A stretch of 64,000 nucleotides of DNA from Liolophura sinensis (taxonomy: Eukaryota; Mollusca; Polyplacophora; Chitonida; Chitonidae), in contig NC_088295.1 in NCBI RefSeq assembly GCF_032854445.1, positions 95,907,805 to 95,971,804 on the forward strand. The letters run 5' to 3'. Shown here one piece after another: positions 34,301 through 49,300 of this stretch. The notes under the pieces are model-generated. The model had not been told where the DNA came from. It saw only the letters and a list, made by a program, of their open reading frames with translations, and did no database searches. Each line of letters starts with the position of its first letter. Position 1 is the first letter of the stretch. The position numbers and the translations under genes were made by a program.

Positions 34301-37300
34301 AAACTACTCATGGTTTTGAGAATGGACATTTGTTAGATATTGTGTCATTAGTAACAACATCATTCAGTAGGCCTCCAGGCATACATGGGAAGGTCTTCCA
34401 GTGACCTGCAGATGCTCGTTGGTGGGGGTTTTTTTTAGGTCTGCCTGGTTCGTCCCACCGTAATGACTTGAAACACCAATTAAAATTAAAGCTGTTATCC
34501 AACATCGTTACAGGGGTCCACACCACTAGCCTTTTATCACTTCTGGTAGCCTGATGTCCATACAGTTCATGATAATGGGGAAAAAATGTAAAAAAAACAA
34601 AATTGAAGTGAAATGTACTGGATTGAACCTTTGATCTTTGGTTGATAGCCGAGGACAACATGCAGTAAGAATGCATTGTTGCAAAGTTGGTTAGGGAGAG
34701 CAAAAGGCAGAAAGAATACATTGTTATAGAATGATGCCCGTTCAGAATGGTAAACTGCAGTGAATGTTTTCATGCATTCTAGTATAAAGCTACTGTGTAA
34801 TTTACATAGGACGGTTTGGTCCTATTGGTCCAAAAAAATTTTTGGTGGTTTTTTTGGTCATAACATGAAAACAACTCAAAGTACAAAAATGATTATTGCA
34901 GAATTGTAATCGTGATGTCAAGGGGCACAAGTTATTGTCCTTGTTTATTGATTTTAGGCAGTTTGAAAAACTGACCTACTTTTGTGCCAAGTTCTTTGGT
35001 CAGTTTTGGCCTTATTTGCATACCAGAATGAAAGTTTTTACAATCTGGGTTGGGCGATCCACCTAAAACCGTAAACAAAAAGTTTACTTCGATAGGTTTA
35101 GCCGTTTTGGAGAAGATGATAAAAGAGCACGAAATGTCAAAAGTTGCTCCATTTGTTCCTCATTGAGACTCGAAAGTTTGTTTTTTCTATTGTTACCAGT
35201 TTTCGAGATATTGCAATTTTACGAGTTGACTAATAATAATAATAATAATAATAATCCAAACGATTTCAACAGGTGTTCCTCTAGGATGCTAGTGTTGACC
35301 CTCATAATCCAAACGATTTCAATAGGTGTTCCTCTAGGATACTAGTGTTGACCCCTCATAATCCAAACGATTTCAATAGGTGTTCCTCTAGGATGCTAGT
35401 GTTGACCCCTCATAATCCAAACGATTTCAATAGGTGTTCCTCTAGGATGCTAGTGTTGACCCCTCATAATCCAAACGATTTCAATAAATGTTCCTCTAGG
35501 ATGCTAGTGTTGACCCCTCATAATCCAAACGATTTCAACAGGTGTTCCTCTAGGATGCTAGTGTTGACCCCTCATAATCCAAACGATTTCAAGAGGTGTT
35601 CCTCTAGGATACTAGTGTTGACCCCTCATAATCCAAACGATTTCAATAGGTGTTCCTCTAGGATACCAGTGTTGACCCCTCATAATCCTAACGATTTCAA
35701 TAGGTGTTCCTCTAGGATACTAGCGTAGATCCCTAATAATCCGAACGTTTTGAATAGGTGTTCCTCTAGGATACTAGCGTAGACCCCTCATAATCCAAAC
35801 GATTTGAATAGGTGTTCCTCTAGGATACTAGCGTAGACCCCTCATAATCCAAACGATTTCAATAGGTGTTCCTCTAGGATACTAGCGTAGACCCCTCATA
35901 ATCCAAACAATTTCAATAGGTGTCCCTCTAGGATACTAGTGTAAATAAATAATTCCTTAGACTAGACCTTGCATGTCCTCAAACGTAAATACCTATGGTT
36001 AATAATAATACAGGTGCTAGAAAACGTAACCTGTAGGATGGTGGATTAGATAGGTGTATAATCCAAGATAAGCCTTACCACACATATCATAGATATTATT
36101 ATAGATGAAAACATTTAACTTAAATGCCACTGATGTACACATTGTGACAAATGTCATAGATGCAAACTTTCTGACATAAATGATGTTGATGTACACATTC
36201 TGGCATTAATGTCATAGATGTACATAGTCTGACATAAATGTCGTAGATGTACACAGTCTGACATAAACGTCGTAGATGTACACTTTCTGCCATTAATGTC
36301 GTAGATGTACACTTTCTGGCATGAATGTCGTAGATGTACACTTTCTGGCATAAATGTCGTAGATGTACACATTTTGGCATTAATGTCGTAGATGTACACA
36401 TTCTGGCATATACTTCGCAGATGTACACTTTCTGACATAAAGTTCATAGATGTACACTTTCTGACATAAATGTCGTAGATGTACACTTTCTGACATGAAT
36501 GTTGTAGATGTTCACTTCTGACATAAATGTCGTAGATGTTCACTTCTGACATAAATGTCGTAGATATACACTTTCTGACAAATGTTGTAGATGTACACAT
36601 TCTGACAAATGCCGTAGATGTACACTTTCTAACATAAATGTCGTAGATGTACACTTTCTGATATAAATGTCATAGATGTACTTTCCACCATAAGTGTCGT
36701 ACATGTACACTTTCTGACATAAATGTCATAGATGTACACTTTCTGACATAAGTGTTGTACATGTGCACATTCAGACATAAATGTTATAGATGTACACTTT
36801 CTGACATAAATGTCATAGATGTCACACTATGTAAGACATTTATGTACTAAAACCATAACAGCAACCCAAACAATTTGCATTTGCCCTGTATCCTTCTCTC
36901 GGCTCAAAAGCGAATCCAGCTCTTTTGGTCACATTTATGTAGAAAGGATGCACAAAGCTATGTTAAAATCACAAGTACTTTCTGTTTGAAACAACCTTGC
37001 AAAACTGAATATAAACAAAAATTGTGTTGTCCAGTATAGTGCTGAGTGTTGTGTGGTGTTTGTATTTGTAGATGTCTGGGCTGGAGCTAGAGAGAGACCA
37101 GATCCTGGAGATGGCTTGTATTGTGACAGATGCTGACCTGAATATCGTGGCTGAGGTTCTCTTTGCCTTATCCTACTAGATACTCCGGTGTTAGGCTACA
37201 TAGTATAGCCAAGCTTTCAGCGAACCTCACATATCACTCTATAACTTAATTATGATTATCTAAGACAGTCACTCGTTCCCAACATGCTTAATGTGCTATC

Positions 37301-40300
37301 TCTGCACCTTACAGAAACAGCTAGAATCTCTGGTGATTCGTTTGTAGCTTAATGTTGATCCACGCGTAGTGTCATGATTATCAATTCGCAGGAAATTCTA
37401 AAGTGTTGTAATTAAGTTAGTCTCATATCATCACATGATGTCAGACAGCCTCTGGTCTCCTGTCCATGTGTAGAATACCCCCTGATGTCAGACAGCCTCT
37501 GGTCTCCTGTCCCTGTGTAGAATACCCCCTGATGTCAGACAGCCTCTGGTCTCCTGTCCATGTGTAGAACATCCCCTGATGTCAGACAGCCCCTGGTCTC
37601 CTGTCCATGTGTAGAACATCCCCTCATGTCAGACAGCCTCTGGTCTCCTGTCCCTGTGTAGAACATCCCCTGATGTCAGACAGCCTCTGGTCTCCTGTCC
37701 ATGTGTAGAACATCCCCTCATGTCAGACAGCCTCGGGTCTCCCGTCCCTGTGTAGAATACCCCCTGATGTCAGACAGCCTCTGGTCTCCTGTCCATGTGT
37801 AGAACATCCCCTCATGTCAGACAGCCTCTGGTCTCCTGTCCATGTGTAGAATACCCCCTGATGTCAGACAGTCTCTGGTCTCCTGTTCATGTGTAGAACA
37901 TCCCCTCATGTCAGACAGCCTCTGGTCTCCTGTCCATGTGTAGAACATCCCCTCATGTCAGACAGCCTCGGGTCTCCTGTCCATGTGTAGAATACCCCCT
38001 TATGTCAGACAGTCTCTGGTCTCCTGTTCATGTGTAGAACATCCCCTCATGTCAGACAGCCTCTGGTCTCCTGTCCATGTGTAGAATACCCCCTGATGTC
38101 AGACAGTCTCTGGTCTCCTGTCCATGTGTAGAACATCCCCTCATGTCAGACAGCCTCGGGTCTCCCGTCCCTGTGTAGAATACCCCCTGATGTCAGACAG
38201 CCTTTGGTTTCCTGTCCCTGTGCAGAACACCCCCTCATGTCAGACAGCCTCTGGTCTCCTGTCCATGTGTAGAACACACCCTGATGTCAGACAGCCTCCC
38301 CGTCCTTAATGACAGGTGTCCTCTGGTCTCCTGTCCCTGTGTAGAACACCTCCTGATGTCAGACAACCTCTGGTCTCCCGTCCCTGTGTAGAACAATCTG
38401 TGATGTCAGACAGCTACTGGTCTCCTATCCCTGTGTAGAACACCCCTCATGTCAGACAGCCTCATCGCCCCTAATGACAGATATATCGTCTGTTCTCCCG
38501 TCTCTGTGTAGAACACACCCTGATGTCAGACAGCCTCTGATCTCCTGTCCCCATGTAGAACACCCCCTGATGTCAGACAGTCTCCCCGCCCCAAATGACA
38601 GGTTGCGTCTTGTCTCCCATCCCTGTGTAGAACACACCCTGATGTGAGACGGCCACTGATCTCCCGTCCTTGTGTAGAACACCCCCTGATGTCAGACAAC
38701 CTCTGGTCTCCTGTCCCTGTGTTGAACACCCCCTGATTTCAGACTGCCTCTGATCTCCTGTCCCTGTGTAGAATACCCCCTGATGTCAGACAGCCCCTGA
38801 TCTCCTGTCCCTGTGTAGAACACCCCCTGATGTCAGACAGCCCCTGGTCTCCTGTCCATGTGTAGAACATCCCCTCATGTCAGACAGCCTCTGGTCTCCT
38901 GTCCCTGTGTAGAACATCCCCTGATGTCAGACAGCCTCTGGTCTCCTGTCCATGTGTAGAACATCCCCTCATGTCAGACAGCCTCGGGTCTCCCGTCCCT
39001 GTGTAGAATACCCCCTGATGTCAGACAGCCTCTGGTCTCCTGTCCATGTGTAGAACATCCCCTCATGTCAGACAGCCTCTGGTCTCCTGTCCATGTGTAG
39101 AATACCCCCTGATGTCAGAAAGTCTCTGGTCTCCTGTTCATGTGTAGAACATCCCCTCATGTCAGACAGCCTCTGGTCTCCTGTCCATGTGTAGAATACC
39201 CCCTGATATCAGACAGTCTCTGGTCTCCTGTTCATGTGTAGAACATCCCCTCATGTCAGACAGCCTCTGGTCTCCTGTCCATGTGTAGAATACCCCCTGA
39301 TGTCAGACAGTCTCTGGTCTCCTGTCCATGTGTAGAACATCCCCTCATGTCAGACAGCCTCGGGTCTCCCGTCCCTGTGTAGAATACCCCCTGATGTCAG
39401 ACAGCCTTTGGTTTCCTGTCCCTGTGCAGAACACCCCCTCATGTCAGACAGCCTCTGGTCTCCTGTCCCTGTGTAGAACACACCCTGATGTCAGACAGCC
39501 TCCCCGTCCTTAATGACAGGTGTCCTCTGGTCTCCTGTCCCTGTGTAGAACACCTCCTGATGTCAGACAACCTCTGGTCTCCCGTCCCTGTGTAGAACAA
39601 TCTGTGATGTCAGACAGCCTCTGGTCTCCTATCCCTGTGTAGAACACCCCTCATGTCAGACAGCCTCATCGCCCCTAATGACAGATATATCGTCTGTTCT
39701 CCCGTCTCTGTGTAGAACACACCCTGATGTCAGACAGCCTCTGATCTCCTGTCCCCATGTAGAACACCCCCTGATGTCAGACAGTCTCCCCGCCCCAAAT
39801 GACAGGTTGCGTCTTGTCTCCCATCCCTGTGTAGAACACACCCTGATGTGAGACGGCCACTGATCTCCCGTCCTTGTGTAGAACACCCCCTGATGTCAGA
39901 CAACCTCTGGTCTCCTGTCCCTGTGTTGAACACCCCCTGATTTCAGACTGCCTCTGATCTCCTGTCCCTGTGTAGAACACCCCCTGATGTCAGACAGCCT
40001 CTGGTCTCCTGTCCGTGTGTAGAACACCCCCTGATGTCAGACAACCTCTGGTCTCCTGTTCCTGTGTACAGGGCTCTCAGTGTTTCTATATTTCCTATAT
40101 ATTCCTATATTTTTGACAGCCCCCTATAATTTTCTGTATTTTGAAAAAAATCTCTGAGAATTCCAATATTTCCACTCAATTTTACGTCTAGTCTTGCTGC
40201 TGCTTTTGCTTGCTTATCGTTTGAAGCGTCGTGCACAACCCTCCCTGGTTGCCTATTGATGTTGAGATGGTATTGGCTGTCAGTTCACCTCACATATTGC

Positions 40301-43300
40301 ACTGATGGCTCACAGGAAGAACAAGAGCAAATTAAGGTGAGCTTTACTGTTCCTTTTCTGTTCTTGGCAAGGCTTGCACACTGGCCCCATGATGAATACG
40401 TAGGTCACCATGTCTGAGGGCTCTGAAGTTTTTATTTCATAAATATGATCATGTTGGTTTGAAATAAATGAATGTGTGTGCCATTTTGTCACCCATAGAC
40501 TCAACCTGACAGAAAGTGAGATTCCAGCATGCCACATTTTGTCACCCATAGACTCAACCTGACAGAAAGTGAGATTCCAGTGTGCCACATTTTGTCACCC
40601 ATAGACTCAACCTGACAGAAAGTGGGATTCCAGCATGCCACATTTTGTCACCCATAGACTCAACCTAACAGAAAGTGAGGCCTCTCTCACCGTTGTAACG
40701 ATTGTCACCGTTCAATTAATATTGAATCTGAGTCTTTAGTCTTTCAGTAATAAAACTGAGTTTTTCACAATTTCAAATTTGGTTTTGCCAAGTCATCTCG
40801 GTTAATAAAAAAACCAGTGGAAATCCACCCTGAACCAAGGAGACACTGCTGTCACATGGTTGAAATACTGCTAAGTACGGCGTTAAACACTCACTCACTC
40901 ACTCATGATGTGGTGCCACTTCCAACCAGAACCTGCATAATGGTTTTGGAAGAGGAGTAGATGTATATTGAGGAGTTGGCCATAGATGTGTTTTACTGGT
41001 TTAAAGTAGAGCAGTAAAACACAAGGATTACACAGCCATTCAGGTTTGTCTAGATCTCCAAGAGCATGCGTTCCTGTGGCATGGAATGTCTATGGCTAAG
41101 CCGCCACCCAGTGATTAAAAGGCTTATTGGGCAGTTGACAGGCCTCAACAAGTATTTCTTGGAACTTCCGAAGAAGGACAAACAAGAGGAAAACAATCCT
41201 AGATACTTGTGAAGAAAGTTGCAGGCAATAGACATGCTTGTGAAAATGTGTTGTTACTCAAGTCCTACTCAGATTTCTGAAACCTTAGCTTGTGGCAGAG
41301 AAAGATGGAGATCAGTTGATGGCAATTGATGTCTCTGACAGCAGTAACCAACTTTCACACTCAAGCATGGAAAGTGTAGACCCAATCAGAAAGCAACTCT
41401 CCAAGCTACCTCGTGATCAGAGGAAGGCCCCTTTAAGGAACATGTAGAAGTTTTGTGTGGTTGTATGTGAGTATCTGCTTTAAAAATTGGCTTTCAAGAA
41501 CACACTGCTGAAGGACTTGAGCTGTTTGCACCCTGTTATGAATAAGGAATCTTCCACTTTGGGAATGATAAGAAGAATTGGTAGATAGCTACAGCATGTG
41601 GTAGGTGACCATGAAATAGCATCTGTGACAGATGAGTGGAAGCTGCGCCAAGCTCAAGATGTACCAAAGGACTAGTATGAAAACAACAGTGGGGAGCCAG
41701 TGCGAGTTGATAACTATTGGAAATGGGTGCTAACATTGAAAACATCAACAAGTAATGTCATGTTTTCAACTCTGCCCAAACTAGTAAAAACTACCTTATC
41801 GCTTGCTCACGGAAATGCGGATCTCTAGCGGGGATTTTCAGTCAGCAAAAAGGTGTTGGCAAAAGATTGCACTTTGTGTTGCGTGAAAGAAAAGCAAAAG
41901 CTGTCCCTGTAAGAGAGAGAGAAGGAATGTCTGCAGACTCTGTGTCCCAAAATTTGTTTTCTGAATTCAGTGAAAAGTTTGCAAAGGCAGTAAAAGAGAA
42001 GACTACACACAGTTGTCCATTGCACAGTTGTGATTAACAGCACAAAAACCAAGATGAAGGATGTGAACAAAGATCCAGAAAAGCTTGGAAATGAACAACT
42101 GGATGTTGACCTATGTCACTTTTTGACGTTAAAGCATAGCAAGCCAAAACCTCTTATTATGTGCTGTCAGTTTTACAGTTAATATTAAACAAATATCTGA
42201 TTTTCCCAGTTTCTTGGTGTGAGGAGTTATTTTGTGTATTGCATACAAATTTATGGAGCTGCCGCAAATAATCATTTCACACATTATTTTGTATGTTTTC
42301 TCTGTTAGAATTATCATTTTACTGGCATAACAATGCATGGTTTAATTATTTATGCATCATTTCCTTGCCTTGTTAGTAAACAGTCAGAAACAGGTGTGAA
42401 TGTTTCTTACAATGTAATTGTGCATTTGTCATTCATATCCTGCATTCATACAAGATAATATTTTGTCTTATCTCACTCCATGTGCGTGATTCATACAATG
42501 AAACTTGTAATGAGTACGTTATTAGTGTATGTTAACCCATGTGGTTAAATAAAAGCACTTTGTCTTGCTTACAGGTGTGAACTGTTTGCCAGTACCATTT
42601 CAACGTTGGTAAGTTACTCAAGCCACTTGGGTTGTGTTATTCAGGTAAGTTTATAAATAGTTCAGATTCATAATGCTTGTTAACAGTTTTCATATATTTC
42701 CTATAATTCAGTAAAAAATATCCTACATTTTTATCAAAAACTTACTATATTTTTTCCTAGATTTTGGAAGGAGAGTGCTGAAAGCCCAATGTGTAGAATA
42801 TCCTCACCCCAAATGTCAGGCAGCCTCTGATCTCCTGTCCCCGTGTATCACACCCCCTGATGTCAGACAGCCTCTGGTCTCCTGTCCCTGTGTAGAACAC
42901 CCCCTGATGTCAGGCAGCCTCTGATCTCCTGTCCCCGTGTAGAACACCCCCTGATGTCAGGCAGCCTCTGATCTCCTGTCCCCGTGTAGAACACCCCCTG
43001 ATGTCAGGCAGCCTCTGGTCTCCTGTCCCCGTGTAGAACACCCACTGATGTCAGACAGCCTCTGGTCTCCTGTCCCCGTGTAGAACACCCCCTGATGTCA
43101 GACAGCCTCTGGTCTCCTGTCCCTGTGTAGAACACCCACTGATGTCAGACAGCCTCTGGTCTCCTGTCCCCGTGTAGAACACCCCAAATGTCAGGCAGCC
43201 TCTGATCTCCTGTCCCCGTGTAGAACACCCCCTGATGTCAGACAGCCTCTGGTCTCCTGTCCCCGTGTAGAACACCCCAAATGTCAGGCAGCCTCTGATC

Positions 43301-46300
43301 TCCTGTCCCTGTGTAGAACACCCCCAAATGTCAGGCAGCCTCTGATCTCCTGTCTCTGTGTAGAACACCCCCTGATGTCAGGCAGCCTCTGATCTCCTGT
43401 CCCCGTGTAGAACACCCCAAATGTCAGGCAGCCTCTGATCTCCTGTCCCCGTGTAGAACACCCCCTGATGTCAGACAGCCTCTGATCTCCTGTCCCTGTG
43501 TAGAACACACCCCAAATGTCAGGCAGCCTCTGATCTCCTGTCCCCGTGTAGAACACCCCCTGATGTCAGGCAGCCTCTGGTCTCCTGTCTCTGTGTAGAA
43601 CACCCCCTGATGTCAGGCAGCCTCTGATCTCCTGTCCCCGTGTATCACACCCCCTGATGTCAGACAGCCTCTGGTCTCCTGTCCCCGTGTAGAACACCCC
43701 CTGATGTCAGGCAGCCTCTGATCTCCTGTCCCCGTGTAGAACACCCCCTGATGTCAGGCAGCCTCTGATCTCCTGTCCCCGTGTAGAACACCCACTGATG
43801 TCAGACAGCCTCTGGTCTCCTGTCCCCGTGTGGAACACCCCCTGATGTCAGACAGCCTCTGGTCTCCTGTCCCTGTGTAGAACACCCACTGATGTCAGAC
43901 AGCCTCTGGTCTCCTGTCCCCATGTAGAACACCCCAAATGTCAGGCAGCCTCTGATCTCCTGTCCCCGTGTAGAACACCCCCTGATGTCAGACAGCCTCT
44001 GGTCTCCTGTCCCCGTGTAGAACACCCCAAATGTCAGGCAGCCTCTGATCTCCTGTCCCTGTGTAGAACACCCCAAATGTCAGGCAGCCTCTGATCTCCT
44101 GTCCCCGTGTAGAACACCCCCTGATGTCAGACAGCCTCTGATCTCCTGTCCCCATGTAGAACACCCCCTGATGTCAGACAGCCTCTGTTCTCCCGTCTCT
44201 GTGTAGAACACCCCCTGATGTCAGGCAGCCTCTGATCTCCTGTTCCTGTGTAGAACACCCCCTGATGTCAGGCAGCCTCTGATCTCCTGTCCCCGTGTAG
44301 AACACCCCCTGATGTCAGACAGCCTCTGATCTCCTGTCCCCGTGTAGAACACCCCCTGATGTCAGACAGCCTCTGGTCTCCTGTCCCCGTGTAGAACACA
44401 CCCTGATGTCAGGCAGCCTCTGATCTCCTGTCCCCGTGTAGAACACCCCCTGATGTCAGGCAGCCTCTGGTCTCCTGTCCCCGTGTAGAACACCCCCTGA
44501 TGTCAGGCAGCCTCTGGTCTCCTGTCCCCGTGTAGAACACCCCCTGATGTCAGGCAGCCTCTGGTCTCCTGTCCCTGTGTAGAACACCCACTGATGTCAG
44601 ACAGCCTCTGGTCTCCTGTCCCCGTGTAGAACACCCCAAATGTCAGGCAGCCTCTGATCTCCTGTCCCCTTGTAGAACAACCCCTGATGTCAGACAGCCT
44701 CTGGTCTCCTGTCCCCGTGTAGAACACCCCAAATGTCAGGCAGCCTCTGATCTCCTGTCCCTGTGTAGAACACCCCAAATGTCAGGGAGCCTCTGATCTC
44801 CTGTCCCCGTGTAGAACACCCCCTGATGTCAGACAGCCTCTGATCTCCTGTCCCTGTGTAGAACACCCCCTGATGTCAGACAGCCTCTGATCTCCTGACT
44901 CTGTGTAGAACACCCCCTGATGTCAGACAGCCTCTGTTCTCCCGTCTCTGTGTAGAACACCCCCTGATGTCAGGCAGCCTCTGATCTCCTGTTCCTGTGT
45001 AGAACACCCCCTGATGTCAGGCAGCGTCTGATCTCCTGTCCCCGTGTAGAACACCCCCTGATGTCAGACAGCCTCTGATCTCCTGTCCCCGTGTAGAACA
45101 CCCCCTGATGTCAGACAGCCTCTGGTCTCCTGTCTCTGTGCAGAACACACCCTGATGTCAGGCAGCCTCTGATCTCCTGTCCCCGTGTAGAACACCCCCT
45201 GATGTCAGACAGCCTCTGGTCTCCTGTCCCCGTGTAGAACACCCCCTGATGTCAGGCAGCCTCTGGTCTCCTGTCCCTGTGTAGAACACACCTTGGCCTG
45301 TGTAGAACACACCCTGATGGCAGACAGCCTCTGGTCTCCTGTCTCTGTGTAGAACACCCCCTGATGTCAGACAGCCTCTGATCTCCTGTCCCCATGTAGA
45401 ACACCCCCTGATGTCAGACAGCCTCTGATCTCCTGTGCCCGTGTAGAACACCCCCTGATGTCAGACAGCCTCTGATCTCCTGTCCCCGTGTAGAACACCC
45501 CCTGATGTCAGGTAGCCTCTGATCTCCTGTCCCCGTGTAGAACACCCCCTGATGTCAGACAGCCTCTGGTCTCCTGTCTCTGTGTAGAACACACCCTGAT
45601 GTCAGACAGCCTCTGGTCTCCTGTCCCTGTGTAGAACACACCTTGGCCTTTGTAGAACACACCCTGATGGCAGACAGCCTCTGGTCTCCTGCCCCTGTGT
45701 AGAAGACCCCTGATGTCAGACATCCTCTGTTCTCCCGTCTCTTTGTAGAACACCCCCTCATTTCAGACACCCTCTGGCCTCCTGTCCCTGTGTAGAACAC
45801 CCCTCATGTCAGACACCCTGTGGTCTCCTGTCTTTGTGTAGAACACTCCCTGATGTCAGAAGTCTGTGGTCTCCTTTCCCTGTGTAGAAGACCTCCTTGT
45901 ATCAGACACCCTCTGGTCTCCTATCCCTGTGTGGAACATCCCCTTACATCAGACAGCCTCTGGTCTCCTGTGTCTGTGTAGAATACCCCTTGATGTCAGA
46001 CAGCCTCTGGTCTCCTGTCCCTGTGTAGAACACCCCCTTATATCACACACCCTCTGGTCTCCTGCGCCTGTGTAGAATACCCCCTGATGTCAGAAGTCTC
46101 TGGTCTCCTGCGCCTGTGTAGAACACCCCCTGATGTCAGACAACCTCTGGTCTCCTGCCCCTGTGTAGAACATCCCCTGATGTCAGGCAGCCTCTGATCT
46201 CCTGTCCCCGTGTAGAACACCCCCTGATGTCAGGCAGCCTCTGATCTCCTGTCCCCGTGTAGAACACCCCCTGATGTCAGACAGCCTCTGGTCTCCTGTC

Positions 46301-49300
46301 TCTGTGTAGAACACACCCTGATGTCAGACAGCCTCTGGTCTCCTGTCCCTGTGTAGAACACACCTTGGCCTGTGTAGAACACACCCTGATGGCAGACAGC
46401 CTCTGGTCTCCTGTCCCTGTGTAGAAGACCCCTGATGTCAGACATCCTCTGTTCTCCTGTCTCTTTGTAGAACACCCCCTCATTTCAGACACCCTCTGGC
46501 CTCCTGTCCCTGTGTAGAACACCCCTCATGTCAGACACCCTGTGGTCTCCTGTCTTTGTGTAGAACACTCCCTGATGTCAGAAGTCTGTGGTCTCCTTTC
46601 CCTGTGTAGAAGACCTCCTTGTATCAGACACCCTCTGGTCTCCTATCCCTGTGTGGAACATCCCCTTACATTAGACAGCCTCTGGTCTCCTGTCTCTGTG
46701 TAGAATACCCCTTGATGTCAGACAGCCTCTGGTCTCCTGTCCCTGTGTAGAACACCCCCTTATATCACACACCCTCTGGTCTCCTGCGCCTGTGTAGAAT
46801 ACCCCCTGATGTCAGAAGTCTCTGGTCTCCTGCGCCTGTGTAGAATACCCCCTGATGTCAGACAACCTCTGGTCTCCTGCCCCTGTGTAGAACATCCCCT
46901 GATGTCAGACAGCCTCTTGTCTCCTGTCCTTGTGTAGACAGTAATGTCAACTGGCACGACCAGTTTTAGTCTAGTTCCATCTAGGCCTTACCAATAAAAA
47001 CAAACGGAACAAGTGAGACAGGCAACTTTTTCAAGCCAGCACAAGCAAACCTTGCATCACTGTGTAGAGCTGGCTGGTGCAGTTTGCTCTACATTAGCGT
47101 TCATTGTGCACCTCAGCGACCATTGTTCACCTGAGTTCTCATCGTTCACCTGAGCAACCATTGTTCACCTGAGCGACCATTGTGTAATTTGAGTGATCAT
47201 TTTTGTCATTCGTGAGTATTAGAGGAAGTATTTGATTGGTGTTTAATACTTTTCTCAGGAATTTTTCACTGATATGATGGTGGTCAGGTTTATGACTGGG
47301 ATCCCAGCTGGAACCCAGAGGAAGCCACCTGGCCTTGCCAGCAAAATATATTACACGAATATCAGTTAAGGAAATGCATTTATGACTGCATTGAAAATAG
47401 TGTATGTATATACATGTAAGATGTGAACTTTGAAGCATCCAAAATCAGTCAACACCTGAAATATGGCCATCCACACAGAGCTTTCTTAAGGTTTTGTCCA
47501 AAATCAGTCAGCACGTGAAGCATGGCTGTCCACACAGAGCTCTCTCATAGAGTTTTGTCCAACCATCAACCCGCACCTAAAACATGGCCGTCCACACAGA
47601 GCTCTCGTAGGGTTTTGTCTAAAATCAGTTTGCATCGGAAACATGGCCCTCCACACCGAGCTCTCCTAGGGATTTGTCCAAAATCAGTTTGCACCGGAAA
47701 CATGGCCGTCCACACAGAGCTCTCTCGTAGGGTTTTGTCCAAAATCAAACAGCACCTGAGACATGGCCCTGCACACAGAGCTCTTGTACATTTTTTTCCA
47801 AAATCAGTCAGCACCTGAACATGGCTGTCCACACAGAGCTCTCATAAGGTTTTGTCCAAAATCATTCAGTACCTAAAATATGGCTGTCCACACGAAGTTC
47901 TCATGGGGTTTTGCCCAAAATTAAACATCACCTGAGAAATGGCTGTCCACACAGAGCACTCGTAGAGTTTTGTCCAAACATCAATCAGCACTTGAAACAT
48001 GGCCGTCCACACAGAGCTCTCATAGGGTTTTGTCAAAAATCAGTCAGCACGTGAAGCATAGCTGTCCACACAGAGCTCTCTCGTAGAGTTTTGTCCAAAT
48101 ATCAACCCGCACCTAAAACATGGCCGTCCACACAGAGCTCTCATAGGGTTTTGTCCAAAATCAGTCAGCACGTGAAGCATAGCTGTCCACACAGAGCTCT
48201 CTCGTACAGTTTTGTCCAAACATCAACCTGCACCTAAAACATGGCCGTCCACACAGAGCTCTCGTAGCGTCCAAAATCAATCAGCACCTGATACATGTCC
48301 GTCCACACCTAGCTGTCAGAGGGTTTTGTCCAAGAATGATTCTAGGTTTCTTACTGGTCAGAGTATTTTCGAGAAACAGCACACAGTATGTTACTCGTGT
48401 AAATGTTGGTGATACAATGTTGACAACGTCCCTGTGTTTCTGGCCTGTGTGAATGTTGGTGATACATGTTGACAATATCCCTGTGTTTCTGCCTTGTGTA
48501 AATGTTGGTGATACATGTTGACAATATCCCTGTGTTTCTGGCTTGTGTAAGTGTTGGTGATACATGTTGACAATATCCCTGTGTTTCTGGCTTGTGTAAG
48601 TGTTGGTGATACATGTTGACAATGTCCCTGTGTTTCTGGCTTGTGTGAATGTTGGTGATACATGTTGACAATATCCCTGTGTTTCTGGCTTGTGTGAATG
48701 TTGGTGATACATGTTGACAATATCCCTGTGTTTCTGGCTTGTGTAAATGTTGGTGACACATGTTGACAATATCCCTGTGTTTCTGGCTTGTGTGAATGTT
48801 AGTGATACATGTTGACAATGGCCCTGTGTTTCTGGCTTGTGTAAATGTTGGTGACACATGTTGACAACGTCCCTGTGTTTCTGGCTTGTGTAAATGTTAG
48901 TGATACATGTTGACAATGGCCCTGTGTCTCTGGCTTGTGTAAATGTTGGGGATACATGTTGACAATGGCCCTGTGTCTCTGGCTTGTGTGATACATATTG
49001 ACAATATCCCAGTGTTTCTGGCTTGTGTAAATGTTGGTGATACATGTTGACAATGGCCCTGTGTTTCTGGCTTGTGTGATACATATTGACAATATCCCAG
49101 TGTTTTTGGCTTGTGTAAATGGTGGTGATACATGTTGACAATGTCCCTGTGTTTCTGGTGTGTGTAAATGTTGGGGATACATGTTGACAATGGCCCTGTG
49201 TTTCTGGTGTGTGTAAATGTTAGTTTATACATGTTGACAATGTCCCTGTGTTTCTGGCTTGTGTAAATGTTGGTGGTACATTTTGACAATATCCCTGTGT

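Larger units (their letters stand above)
40069..42788 (+). mobile_element. Decayed hAT-like DNA transposon inserted in the 47-bp array
   Basis: It interrupts one array unit. The left end cagggctctcag and right end ctgaaagccca are imperfect inverted repeats, and tgtgta flanks both sides (40063-40068 and 42790-42795), although the array itself also contains that string. Subterminal AT-rich motifs (tttcctatat, ttcctataat) occur near both ends. Remnants of a transposase lie between about 41090 and 41870. It contains its own 53-bp tandem repeat and a SINE fragment. Confidence 0.75.

Noticed and set aside
37430-46935. Many minus-strand ORFs ([16 protein letters not shown] type)
   Set aside because: 47-bp array read in shifting frames; no splice or start signals.
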